Assembly: GCA_963978905.1 (NCBI GenBank)
Contig: OZ022261.1
Span: forward strand, 11,719,992-11,783,991
Reading direction: 5' to 3'
Source of the DNA: Trichostrongylus colubriformis
Taxonomy: Eukaryota; Nematoda; Chromadorea; Rhabditida; Trichostrongylidae
Length of the DNA stretch: 64,000 bases
The stretch's first letter is position 1. Each line of letters starts with the position of its first letter. Shown here piece after piece: positions 12,195 to 23,938 of the stretch. The notes beneath the pieces are model-generated. The model saw only the letters and a list, made by a program, of their open reading frames with translations, was not told where the DNA came from and ran no database searches. The position numbers and the translations under genes are program-made.

Positions 12195-13480
12195 GCCCAT
12201 CAGGTCATGGTGAGCATTTTCAAAACGGTTTTTTGCATTTTATAGGGTCGCATACATGAAGCAAAAAACCGGCCTCAAATTCGGCTGAATGGTTTTGGGA
12301 GGCCCAGAAAATAGTTGATGGTTCGATCACCACTGAGGACAAATTTTTGCAGTTTTCTAGTTATCATCCATTTGTGCTCATGTAAGACCATACGTGCAAA
12401 ATATGTGCAAAATCAATTTTTATTCTACCAGGGAACCGCTATCTCCAGTATTTTTGCGTATTAAGCGAATGATTGGTGTGGACCTGTCAACGCCCATAAC
12501 AGGGGAACTAAGCGTTTTCCCGCAAAGTACGTGTGATATTCATGCTCAGGGGGTCGAACTACCCTAGGTGGCAAGTTTTCAGCCTAATCGTGATTTGGGA
12601 CCAAACTCGAAACTTGGGCGACCACTAGTGCTACTACTGCCATAGTAAAGAGCACTCAACGAAAGGAGGTCGCTAGCCGAATAAGGAAATATTTGCTATC
12701 TCTTTTCATCGCATGGTGTTGCTAGGTGCAATTCACTTGGAGTGCGTTGATTCTACACATGTTTCATTGAATTTAACCGAGGCTACTTGTTGTTTGTTTG
12801 TACAAGTAGAGCAGTGACTACGTGGCCATGTCCATCCCATTCTCGAGTTTGGGTCGAAATCTCAATTTGGATAATATTTTGGAACTAGGGTTAATTGAGT
12901 CTCCTGAGCACGAATATCACACTAGTTGCGCACGTACACGCCTGGCACGCGTGCGAGGGGCTTCGAAGGGTCCAAACACATTAACCACTGAAAGCTTGTT
13001 GATGAGGTCACTTTGATGCAACAGCAACGAAAACTGCAGTCATTTTGCATGTGCGCAATTAGTATAGCGCTGGACAAAGAAAATTAAGAAAATGCAAAAG
13101 CGAAAACGTCAAGGGGACTTGAGCCACAAACACCCCTTCACCGTGCCAATGCCAGCCAATCCCCCTGTCCACTCGGCCATTCAACCACTGCACCCGCGCT
13201 AACGTGTGCATCCCCTATCAGTTTTCCTTGCTTCGTTTAGCAGTTACCGAAAGTGATTCTACATTTTTGAACCAGTTCGCTGTGGTTTTGGCGTAGGTTT
13301 GAAGGGACTCTTCTGATATGCATACAGCACAGCTGGAAAGCACTGCAACAAAGTGGTCAAAAATGCTCCTTTGCAAGTAACTTTTATCACTCAATTTTTG
13401 ACCCCCCCCCCCCCCAAAAAAAACCATTTAGCCGAATTTGAGACCGGTTTGTTAGAGAGAAAATAGAATCATGGATTTTC
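12195..13480 (+). mobile_element. Inverted-repeat transposon family 3, copy A (right end worn)
   Basis: The left end AAGGCCCATCAGGTCATGG continues for about 110 bp (AACGGTTTTTTGC, ATAGGGTCGCATACATG). The same text appears inverted at the right end of copy B (15640-15785), so these are terminal inverted repeats. The body matches copy B: the block TGAGCACGAATATCACACTAG at about 12905, and a run of C followed by CCATTTAGCCGAATTTGAGA near 13420. The outer half of copy A's right repeat is not recognisable after about 13460. There is no transposase frame, so it is non-autonomous. Confidence 0.7.
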
Positions 13481-14576
13481 CGTAGACGTTACCTTTAATT
13501 AACTCCTCCGCATAGTCTTGGTGAATACTGGGATTCTAGTTGAAAACATTGATGCTGTCTCTTTCATTTGCCTACTTGCTTTGCTCAGAAGTTCAAGAAC
13601 GTGCATTTAACTTCGGCGCACTTATTTCAAGCGTTGGGTTTGTTAATTATGCCCTTCAGTGCCTCTGAAAATAAGGTACAAAAGGTAACACATTCCAGGG
13701 AACTCAGACTGTGACTAATTCATTATTTATCATTTATAAAGATAACGATGTAGACAAACACACAGACTGTACTAAAATGCAACATCTCCGCAATACCGTG
13801 GGCTCTGATCGAAACATTTGTCAAGACAGATGAGAAAATGCTGATCGTTCCAGCTATCCTAGGAAGTCTATAGAGATCTGGCTAAGTAAACAGTAATGTA
13901 CCAATATAGCAACATAAAGTAGCTGAAGGACGATCGTGTATTTGAAAAAATGAATGAGTTAAGAAGATTCCAGCTCCAGAAGAGAATATGGGTTGAAGGT
14001 GTGGACGTGGTCGAGTGAATGATTTGTTGAAATTCCTCGTTTAATTCGATATTGTCGCTGATGAAACCGAATATGTTGAGCCGATTATGGCAAACTCTAA
14101 ACAAACGCTTAGACAGAAATAGACCAGCTTCAGTAGCAATAACGTTCCAATGTGCGTAGATAGGAGATTATAAAAGGCTACATCCTATCTTGTGACACCT
14201 TCCAAGCCGCCCATTTTCACGATTACTACATTGGTGCCGCGTCACCAACACCTTGCTGAAACACAGAAAACGTATACGCAAAAGCAATTCATTCCCAGAT
14301 GATGTATATCACAAATAATGAATTCATAACAACCAAAATAATGAATAATCAGAGCAGCCGAAATACGAAATCATCATAGTCATCTGAAATCAAAACTCCT
14401 GAAAATGAGTGGACAATGGGAAAACCCTGTTTAGCGTCTTTTGTGTTCGCGCCGACGGGTGGGTTATGGGTTATATCGCGTGGCTTAGCAGCATTCGTAA
14501 CGAAAGAAAGAGTTCATGGCCTGATTGACCACTTTCCCGGTGCGATACACTTGTGGGAGGTGTTCTTAGCAACTGA

Positions 14577-15785
14577 CATGGAAACCCCATCAGGATATGG
14601 TGAGCTTTTCTCAAACGCTTTTTCCATCTTAGAAAGACTCATAGATGTAACAAAAAAACCGGTGTCAAATTTGGCTAAATGTTTTCAGGAGTGCCAGAAA
14701 ACCTTTGATAGTTCGATCCTCGGTGAGGACGAATTTTTGCAAATTTCCGGATTTCCGTCCTATTATGTTCACGTATGACCGCAATACTTAGTGCACACTA
14801 CACCCTGCATGGACTCGCTTTTAGTCTGCCAGGACACCTCTAGTTTCAGGTTTTTTTGACGACTGATCTGTTTGAAGCTACCAGTCCTCACAGCACGGGA
14901 ACCAAGCATTTTCCAGCAAAGCACGTGAACACTCTATGTCAGTAGCCAATGTCAAGAAACTTGTGCATTTTTTTGCCATTGCATGGTTTTGCTAGGTGCA
15001 CTTCGTGTAGAAGGTGTCCATTCTGTAAATGTTCTTTTGGATTCTATCGAAACTGTTAGCTGTTCGTCTGCACAAATGGAAAAGCGACTACGTACTGAAG
15101 TCCACCCCATTGTCTCGAAGTGTGGTGAAAACCTCATTTCGGATATCACTTTCTGCGAAGCTAAATTGGTCTCCTGAGCACGAATATTGCACTAGTTTTG
15201 TACGGAAGCACCTGGCTCGCGCACTAGGGGTACCGAAAGGAACAAACATGCCAATTACTGAAAACTTGTAAATGGGGTCGATTGGGTGCAATAGCAACGG
15301 AAGTTGCAGTCATGCATGTGCACAAATAGTCTAACGCTGAACAATGAACATCCAAAAGATCCTGAAACCGTTGAGTCAAGGAAGGCCGAATCATGATCTC
15401 CTGCAGACCGAATGCGTCTCCACTGCACTACCCGTTCTGCCACCCCATCACTGCAGTGGCTTCCACCCATGCATCCTCTATGCATTGGTTTTCCGTGCTT
15501 TTTAAGCAATTACCACAGATTACTCCACATTTTGGATAAAGTTCGCAGTGGATTCCATGCAGGTTTGAAGAGCTCCAATATGCATGTGCTGAATGCCAAA
15601 CTAGAAAGCACAGCAAGAAAGTGGTAAAACTGGCTTCTTTCCGCGCATTGACACTCATTTATTGGAGCCCCCCCCCCCCCAGAGCCATTTTGCCGAATTC
15701 GACAAGCCTTTTGATCCATGTATGTGACCCTACAATACGCAAAAAACCGTTTTAGAAAAGCTCGTTATGACTCATGGGCCTTTCT
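14577..15785 (+). mobile_element. Inverted-repeat transposon family 3, copy B
   Basis: The left end (AAACCCCATCAGGATATGGT at 14581) and right end (reverse of AAGGCCCATGAGTCATAACG at about 15785) are inverted repeats of about 110 bp. The body aligns with copy A along its length, including GAGCACGAATATTGCACTAG at about 15177 and a poly-C run at 15667. The open frame at 14416-14778 spans the left end and is not a gene. The copy is about 1.2 kb and non-autonomous. I cannot assign a superfamily because I could not identify a clear target-site duplication. Confidence 0.7.
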
Positions 15786-15789
15786 TATA

Positions 15790-18172
15790 AGGTCAGACAC
15801 AGATTAAAAAATCCTCAAAGGGAGGATCGTACCTTGTTTTGTGCTGGAAAAGGGGGTCCTATTCAAGCAGCAAATCCACCGAGGAGTTTTAACGAGTACC
15901 ATCCATTTTCAGAGTTTTAAATGTATTGCAGGAAATCAGATGGTCCCTGAAAATTAAAAGTAGTAGTCGATATGATCATACTTCTTCGTGTAGATAGTGT
16001 ACTATTAGTACAGACATATACTAATGCAACCTATCGGCGACTATTCTTTGGAGATGATTTTAGTATGCCGACAACATCGATCTTTGAAGAGGGTCATATC
16101 TTCATGGTAGACTCGAGGGGATCGAACTTCTGGGAAGATTTCCTCAACGAAACGCTTCACCCTAGCTATGTCATAATACAGTGCTTACTGGCTGAATCTC
16201 AGGCAATTAGGTGAACCTTCCGGAAACTGTACTTTATGCGATTTTAACGGTTGTAATCCTGATGTTTTAAACATCGGCTATTCGAAGCAGATGATAAGAA
16301 GCGTAATGTTGGTCGACATTGTCAACGTATAGCGTGGGTTATGGGTTATATCGCAGAGACGAGCGAACATTCATAAAAGCGCACTTTTTTCTACAACGAG
16401 TGCATACATACTGTGATGTTTCTAATTATAAACCTTGTAATGAGGATTCACACTGCAACAGCTATTACGGAAGAAGCCTTCGAGACAATCAATTTTGACC
16501 GTTTGCCTTCATAGTCCTCTTGAAGATGATCTGGTGGATAAGCTCTGAAAATACTTTCAGAAAATTTTAAGTCTGATGTGTGGTTAATTATCTATCGTGT
16601 ATAAGCATCTGCTAATGCTAATCACTTGGAGGCTTAGATCAAAAGACGCAGTAGATCTAAACCGATTTCCTTCATATCCACTGCCCAGGATACATACACC
16701 TTCATACTTTTATCTTTACTTAAAAATTTTCGCAAACACCGATAAGCTGACATGTCTAGACCGTTGCTTTGCTTATAATAGCAAAAGCTTGTGTATAAAT
16801 CCGATTTACCCATTAAACCATCGTAATCTTACAGACTCTTGGTCCTTCAGCTAAATTTCAATGTCACTACACCACCTGTATCATAGAGGTGCACCTGGAT
16901 CAAAACTGTTTTCAATTTCTACTGTCTTCAGGTATGCTGCTATCCAAACTGTTTTCTAACCGTTGATCTATTTACAACATTTATGACAAAGTTCAAAAAC
17001 TTATGCTGGAATCCCGGAAAATGACATTAAGTTGTGGTTCAACAGAAATATGTCGCATCTGAACAGGTTCGACCTTCTGGATGGAATTTCATCAATACCA
17101 CCCACCTGGAGACAACGTATGATAAGCCCATAGCATCTTCCAATAATTACCGCTTTCCATCCCGCATAAGGATGGCGCAAACTCCAAGTAGGCTGCGCCG
17201 CAGTTGTTTTTTGCAATCACAGTAACGCGTGGGACATGCGACGCGGTCTACCACCGATTGATACCCCCTCACATGCGCCTCGAAACGAAACTGAAAGAGT
17301 CATGGCGTAATAGTTTCATCATAGGGTCATCATTTTACACGAGAATCATTTCGAAAACTGGCTCATTTTCACAGGTTTCTCCTTCTTGTGAAATCTTGAC
17401 ATGTGGGTTTTTCGTGAGATCGGTTCGGGCACAGATAGTACAATGAGATTTATTCGAGGTTATTTTTAGTGTACTATTCAAAAATCAGCAGAGAATTCAG
17501 AATTTTCCAGTAAATTCTGTTCAAATCCAACTATTACAAACCTCGCTTGGTTCAGTTGCAAAGTTTCAGTTCCAGTGGGCGATTTCTTACAAGGGGTCGT
17601 TGGTTTGACCCCACTGATGAACCCCATTTTCGGTAACAAGAATGAAACAAATGTTAAGTAACAGCTAATTGACCATTTTACAACTATTCAATTGCGTATA
17701 AAATTGAATCTGCTGCAGTGAAGTAAGTGATCGTATAAACAGTGAATAGATAGTACGATCTACTATTTATCAGTTGATTTATGCTAGGGCAGGTTGAAGT
17801 TGTACGGTAGCCAATTGACAAACCTGATCCACTCAAATTCCTGTTACAGTTTGCCTCATTTATCGTTTGACGATTGAGGTGGACGTAACGTTTTTGGACC
17901 TAAATTTCAATTCATTTCTATATTCATTCATGGCATGAGAAATTGCTTTTGGCACAGAATAACTTACCCATTTTGGGTTGTAATTGTTTGTAGGAACAAA
18001 TAATAAAAATTAGTATTCAAGGTTTCATAGGCATAGTAATCAAAGTCAGGAGTCTCAGTTTTGGACCATTGAAATTCACTTCTGACATAGCCAGCGTGCA
18101 ATGGCAGTTAGGCCAGGGTATGGGAGAAGGTGGGGGCACGCATTACGTTGAGTTGAAATTTTTTGAGAAATA
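15790..18172. other. Gene-poor stretch
   Basis: No gene is recognised. The only shared sequence is the block at 17127-17280, listed separately. Confidence 0.4.
17127..17280 (+). repeat. Dispersed repeat family 4, copy 1
   Basis: The block from CATCTTCCAATAATTACCGC to CGCGGTCTACCACCG recurs in the same orientation at 31103-31250, with roughly one difference per seven bases. Shared central text includes GGATGGCGCAAACTCCAAGT and GGGACATGCGACGCGGTCTA. It is short, has no coding frame, and shows no hairpin or transposon ends that I can see. An old SINE-like or structured RNA-derived repeat is possible. Confidence 0.6.
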
Positions 18173-19030
18173 TTAGGTTGTCGGGTAAGTTCCTTCGTTT
18201 TTTAAAAACGTGGTTTTTTTCCCGCCAAGCTGTTTTCAAGCAATTTCTTCTGTACATATACATGTACTAGAACTTCAGAAGCATCTATAGGTATTATTGT
18301 CATTCATCTCCCTGATATCCTTTTCCGGCAATATAAATAAATCAAACGGGTACTTTTGGGGGCTTCCACTATAAGATTTCAAATATGGCCCCTCAGCAAC
18401 CGAATCCGGTCGTCGTACAAACGCTGCATTTGGGGAGGGTTCAATGTCCGGACTGGCACCTTTGATTCAAACGCCTCTGAGAAGGCAACTACAATGTCAA
18501 AGATTCTGACCGGTCAGGACGCCCATCGGAGGTCGACAACAACGATTGCGGGTGCTGGCTCGCAACTCTATACTAACAGCAAACCTACACTGTGAGGAGC
18601 TGGATAGACTGGCCGTGAAAATCACAGATAAACGTCCGAACCATGACGTGATCCGTTTCCTGCACGATAATGCTCGCCCACATATTGAAAAGTGACTCGC
18701 CAAAAAATTCTCGAACTCGAATGGGAATAACGGCCCCATCCACTTTATAGCCCTGGTTTTGCTCCATCGGATTATCATCTTTTCCTTTATATATCTAACG
18801 CCATTGGAAAAAACATCGATAATGAAGATGACATGGAACGGTGGTTGTGCAACCTCTTCGAATCAAAGGCAGATTAGTTTTACGCGATGGCGTAGCAAGT
18901 TCTCCTTAAAAGTGGCGAAGAGTGGTAGAACAAGATGGTGATTACCCTGTTTCATAGTATGCTCTGTGTTTTGTAATAAACTGTAAAATGAATTGTTTCA
19001 AGAGACGAAAAAACTTTTTCGACAACCTAA
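18173..19030 (+). mobile_element. Decayed mariner transposon
   Basis: The ends are inverted (TTAGGTTGTCGGGTAAGTTC at the left, GACAACCTAA at the right) with a TA on each side, the signature of mariner. Transposase remnants can be read in several frames: an N-terminal piece around 18450-18535 including DRSGRPSEVDNND, and a C-terminal piece from about 18590 with CEELDRLAVKITDKRP and FLHDNARPH, which carries the second catalytic aspartate. The copy is 858 bp against about 1.3 kb for a full mariner, so the middle, including the region of the first catalytic aspartate, is deleted. In-frame stops and frame changes follow. It is not functional. Confidence 0.85.
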
Positions 19031-19613
19031 TATTACCATCTCCCTTAATAGCGCCACTCCAGCACCTGTAGGCTTATGTTGATTGTGTTGTATTGTGGAT
19101 CAACATCTACTTTCCTCAATTGTGAATTTACAATTTTTTTCAATAATTTATTTTCATAAAATGCGCCACTTCCCTCACCACGTCCATTAAACGAAGGTGA
19201 AAAAGAGTGGCAAGTCTTGCAAAAGTATTAATCAGCACCATCACCATGATTCACACTTAAATCTGCTCGGTTATGGGCACACTAGCGCTCAGATGAGCGT
19301 CGACTGGGATCGTAACTTTCTGAAAATTTTCCTTGACGCCAGACTTGTCCCTGTTAGCGGTCCTATAGTCTACGATTCTTTGTGGAAGTCGTGTGCCTAA
19401 TGTAATCTCGGGATCGAGCATCAGCTAGTACTCTACCGTTCCATCCTACTTTCAGGGCTCTATGAGAAAGTACAGTAATCGGGCTAACACCTGCTCTGAC
19501 GATCACAGCAGTTTCCTATTTTATTCCATACGTCATTGAAGAAGCGGAGGAACTGCTTTACAATGAGCGGATAAAACACTGAGACTTGGGCTGTAACGAA
19601 TTGAGCAGCTTTA

Positions 19614-19928
19614 GGCCGCCGTCAGACTTAGCGATTGTGCGACTTTGTGGTGTCGCGGCTACGCACGCGAAGTTGCGGCATTGTCAATCGATCATGCGGC
19701 CTTGCGGTGTCGGCTACGCACGCGAAGTTGCGGCATTGTCAATCGATTATGCGGCTTTGCGGTGTCAGCTACGCACGCGAAGTTGCGGCATTGTCAATCG
19801 ATTATGCGGCTTTGCGGTGTCGGCTACGCACGCGAAGTTGCGGCATTGTCTCTCAAGGTCGGAGTATCGCGTGCGAAAGTGCGAGCAAAATTTGCAGAAC
19901 CACAAAATCGCAATGTCTAACGGTGGCC
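19614..19928. mobile_element. Harbinger-like MITE with amplified core
   Basis: The ends GGCCGCCGTCAGACTTAGCG and its inverse (CGCAATGTCTAACGGTGGCC) are flanked on both sides by TTA (19611-19613 and 19929-19931). That fits the 3-bp TTA/TAA target duplication of PIF/Harbinger elements. The interior is a 55-bp tandem repeat. A short, non-amplified relative lies at 22275-22419, and a further diverged relative of the left part at about 20313-20420. Confidence 0.65.
19657..19851 (+). repeat. 55-bp tandem repeat, about 3.6 copies
   Basis: Units beginning GGCTACGCACGCGAAGTTGC start at 19657, 19712, 19767 and 19822, with one or two differences between units. Since 55 is not a multiple of three, all three forward frames read the same repeated peptide. 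This explains the three overlapping frames of 91-188 codons here, which are not genes. Confidence 0.9.
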
Positions 19929-20744
19929 TTATACGCAAGTCAATGTTCTCTTCGTCACAGATAAGTCTGTTACCTGTCAATGAACTCTTGAAAAATAGGT
20001 TCGGTTGGTTTGCTAAATTGTATCACGAGACTGTGAAATTTGGTCCATGCCTGTGTTGGCGCTATCATTGTCCCACACCCAGTTCCATCATACTAGGCGT
20101 GAATAAAAAAGAATTTTTTGATTGGATAACTGTTGTGGTTTCAATTTCATAAGGTATCAAAGAAACGCATGGGAATATTCCGTTATCGATTCCAAAGGAC
20201 GGTCGATTGAATTCAAAATGCGATCTCTCCACTTTCAAACTTAACACACGACCCTACCCTTCGACCCAAGCCTGAACCCTGATCGCCACATAGTTCCAGG
20301 AACAGTCGATATCAGGCCGCGTTCATACTTTGCGAAACTGCGATTCTGCGACCGTGTAATCGCAAGATTGCGCGAGCCTACAAACTGCACGTTTGCAAAA
20401 TTGTTGGATCGATACGTACCCATTCACTTGAACAGCAAGCGAAGTAAGAAATGTCCGTAAGGTATGACCGCAGCCTTCAGCCAAGCTTTTGTCCTCTTGT
20501 GGAAGATTGAGCATAACATATTCCTACTTCAGTTACAATGCTTAGGTAAAGGCGGATCGTCGATTGAAAGAAACTATATTTTCGCAGTTTATCAAAAGGC
20601 CAGACATGAAGGGACGAATGATGTAGATTTCGAGATAATCGTTAAGGCTGATGCAGCACAACACTAAAGGTGTCAACCTCAAAGACAACATTCTATACAT
20701 AATAGACAAAGCTTTCTTCTAGCATTTAATCGGGTGCTAATGTA

Positions 20745-22029
20745 TTGGGTTGGGGAATAAGTCCCCGCCGTTTTTTTCAACCCCGTTTTTCACATCGTTT
20801 CCTTCAGGTTTTGACAAAGCTCATATATGTTTTCGATAGAGCTTTTTTTGCTCTACAAAATGGTATGATCTATTTTTTGATTCCTTCGATTACCTGATAC
20901 TTAAGAGGTTTGAAAATGAAGTAAGCTGTAGGCAAAAAATTTGCACTTGCGCACCTCATCTTTCTCGTCTGCCATTGAGACCAAAAAATGTATGTGTATA
21001 CGTTCCGAAAAAGCTTTTTCAGCTCTACAGAATGGTACTACTTTTTATTCAAATCGCTCAACTTTTTGCTGTCTTTGGAGATTACAAATGCAGTACTCGC
21101 AAAAGTGTGCACTTTCGTTATCGCCTCTTCCTCACCTACCATCAAGATTGGAGAGGATATGCATATATGCATTCGATAGAGCTCTTTTTGCTCTACAAGT
21201 GGATACCACTCTTCTTTTGTATCCTCTCATATTTCAGCATGTAGGAATGTGTTTCCACCTTTTTTTCAAATCAAAATTACGTAATAAAAATAAATTTTTT
21301 CGGCATAATGTTTTGTCCACAGCCTGATCGTCACAAAAAGGCTCGATTTCGTCGACTTGGCACTCCTTTTAAATGACCTGAAAAATAGCAAAAATCAATT
21401 TTTACAAAAACTGTAAGTACTGTCTTGTAGAGCGAGAAGAGCTCTATCGAGTAATACGAAACATTGTGCCGAAAAAATTTATTCTTATTACGTAATTTTG
21501 AGTTGAAAAAAGGAGGAAACACATTCCTACATGCTAAAATATGAGAGGGTACAAAAGAAGAGTAGAATCCTCTCGTGGAGCAAAAAGAGCTCTATCGAAT
21601 GCATATATGCATATCCTCTCCAATCTTGATGGTAGGTGAAGAAGAGGACATAACGAAAGTGCACACTTTTGCGAGTACTGCATTTGTGATTCCTAAATAC
21701 AGCAAAAAGTTGAGCGCTTTGAATAAAAAGCAGTACCATTCTGTAGAGCTAAAAAAGCTTTATCGAAACGTATACAAATACATTTTTCGGTCTCAATGGC
21801 AGACGAGAAAGATGAGGTGCGCAAGTGCTAATTTTTTGCCTACAGCTTACTTCATTTCCAAACCTCATAAATGTCAGGTGATCGAAGGAATCGAAAAATA
21901 GATACTACCATTTTGTAGAGCAAAAAAAGCTCTGTCGAAAACATATACATATGAGCTTTGTCAAAACCTGAAGGAGCGATGTGAAAAACGGGGTTGAAAA
22001 AAACGGCGGGGACTTATTACCGAACCCAA
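20745..22029. mobile_element. 1.29-kb foldback element with mariner-like ends
   Basis: The left end TTGGGTTGGGGAATAAGTCC is matched by an inverted right end (GGACTTATTACCGAACCCAA), with TA on both sides. The end resembles mariner termini that carry GGTTGG and AAGTCCCCG. The two halves are inverse copies almost throughout. For example, CATGTAGGAATGTGTTTCC near 21239 pairs with GGAAACACATTCCTACATG near 21507, with the centre close to 21385. Within each arm, short AGCTCTAC/AGAGCT-bearing units recur. No transposase is encoded, and the short frames are shadows of the arms. Confidence 0.9.
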
Positions 22030-22090
22030 TAGTTGGGGGGAGGACACTTATTGTCGCGCCGTCTCTCATCAGTTTGTACACTCAGGTGTA

Positions 22091-22162
22091 TATCTTTACC
22101 TAAGCCTTACTTTAGAAGGGTATGGGCTCCCCTTAAACAAAAGGTTAGGCTTAAAGCATTGG
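22091..22162. repeat. Small CCTAAGCC hairpin, copy 1
   Basis: TTTACCTAAGCCTTACTTT is followed about 30 bp later by AAAGGTTAGGCTTAAAG, giving a hairpin. Similar pairs occur near 30638-30708, 49990-50047 and 56010-56079. Confidence 0.5.
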
Positions 22163-22274
22163 CAAAACTAGCGCCGAACGCAGAGCACGGTGGAGTGGCT
22201 CTCCAACTACATTAGCACCTTTGATTGCCTTCCTTTACATTCCCTGATCCAGCTAATCATGCTAGGTGATCCCA

Positions 22275-22419
22275 TAAGGCCGCCGTCGGACTTCATGACT
22301 TTGCGGCATCGCACTTTCGCACGCGATACTACGACATTGAGATTGTGCAGTGCCGCAACTTCGCGTCCGAGCCGCGACACCGCAAAATCGCAATAACGCA
22401 ACGTCTGACATCGGCCTCA
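22275..22419. mobile_element. Short Harbinger-like MITE
   Basis: TAAGGCCGCCGTCGGACTTC at the left and the inverse GCAACGTCTGACATCGGCC at the right match the ends of the element at 19614-19928. The interior is a single TTTGCGGCATCGCACTTTCG-type core, without the tandem amplification. Confidence 0.6.
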
Positions 22420-22825
22420 GTTAAATGAGCATTCAAAAAAAGCCTCCTGTGGTTTCGAAGGATATTAGTAGTGTTGCGTTAATAAAAGAGAATCATCTAA
22501 GCTAGCAGAGCGACCTACTCCACTGCCTTTGGTAAATTTCAGTGAAATCTGTTACGACCAGAACTTGAAGACTTTATTGCAGGAAGCAACTAAACCTCGA
22601 CAAGCATGATAACATAGAGATCACAAACAGTCTTCATTGCTGTAAACAATCTTCATTTTCATAGCAAAATCCTCGTACTAAAGGAAATATCAAGAGGAAA
22701 GTATAGAAAGGCGCATCGTTATGCAACAAAAGTGATGTGATAAATTACAAAATACATGAACATGCTTCATTTATCTCAATTATTTACACCCATGCAAAAG
22801 TAGACAAACAGGAGATCGATGGTAC

Positions 22826-23127
22826 GGGTGGGGGGAAATCCGCCAAAAAATCGCGTGGCCGCCCGCGGCGAGCGGCTCGGCTGGTGCGAGTACCAGTGGC
22901 AGGGATGGCAGCCTTCAAGCGAGACAGTGTGGCAAAGGTGGAGGAGGCAGGGTGGCGTGGCTGGAGGAGGCAGTGTGGCATGGCTGGAGTGCAGAAGTGA
23001 CGCAGCCGCGCTCTGCCGGGCTCCCAAGAGCAAAATCGATTCGCAAGCCGTACTGGTGGCGCCGCGAGTGCGACGCCGCGAGTGCGACGCCGCTGACGCG
23101 ATTTTTTGGCGGATTTCCCCCCACCCC
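22826..23127. mobile_element. hAT-like MITE with 8-bp target duplication
   Basis: The left end GGGTGGGGGGAAATCCGCCA and the inverted right end (TGGCGGATTTCCCCCCACCC) form inverted repeats of about 30 bp that continue as AAAAAATCGCG. The 8-bp GATGGTAC is present directly outside both ends (22818-22825 and 23128-23135), a clean target-site duplication of hAT size. The interior is GC-rich, with a doubled GCGCCGCGAGTGCGAC-type block near 23058-23090. There is no transposase. The overlapping frames in this interval on both strands are shadows. Confidence 0.85.
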
Positions 23128-23137
23128 GATGGTACTG

Positions 23138-23938
23138 TCCGATACTTTCACGCGCTCCCCGTGGTTAAGGCCGTTTACGGTAGGCGTTGAGCCATGATGT
23201 TTAAAGGACAGACCTAGCCCGAGCGCGGTTTCCTTCCAGCGCATGCTATATACCCAGGGAAGGTCGTACGCAAGTCACGACAGGGAGTACTGCTTTGACA
23301 ATTTTTACTATTCTATGTCTATTACAGCTTAAAAAATGTAAAATCGAACAACACTGATCCATGTTCAATCTTCCTGCTAATTAAAAAATTAGGGCGGCGT
23401 TAATACAAGAAATATAGATTGTTATATAGGTCACTTAGCTGTAGAGTAGAAAATATTTCAGGAGATGGTTAGTACATGCACATATCACATTAGGTAAGAG
23501 ACTAACAAAATTTAAGTGATAAACGTTAGAAGGTAAATTTCACATAGCTATTGACAAGTAGTGTAATCTTAGGTTGAGGGATACCGTTTACTGTTGATTG
23601 CACTCCGACTCCTCATGTAATGTCAGGTCCCGCTCTTTCAGCCCCAGGGCAACTTTAAAACATGTGAAGATTTCAGTTCAGAACACCGGAAAACTCTGTT
23701 TCTTACACAAATGAGTAGTTTGTTCTCTTTCGTAGTCTATATCAGCACTTCATCATACCCAAAAACAGATATGAAAGATTGTAGACACACAAAGAAAAGG
23801 CACCTTAATGGCCTCTACCTGAGAGACCAGTGCCCAGATAGGATCACACTTTCTGTTCCCCATAGAACACCAACAAAGTTATTCAAACACAGGAGCAATA
23901 AGTGAAAATTCATAAAGCCGTTTCACGAGGCTTCCCAC
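23138..23938. other. No gene recognised; 3' side of the kinesin locus
   Basis: Further 3' exons of the kinesin-like locus may lie here on the minus strand, but I could not phase any with confidence. A short acceptor-like site before a minus-strand frame near 23810 is too weak to call. Confidence 0.35.

Noticed and set aside
14705..14730. AGTTCGATCCTC resembling a tRNA B box
   Set aside because: It lies inside transposon family 3 and the counterpart in copy A differs. No cloverleaf is possible.
19586..20152. Overlapping 188-, 109- and 91-codon plus-strand frames
   Set aside because: All read the same 55-bp tandem repeat in successive frames inside a MITE.
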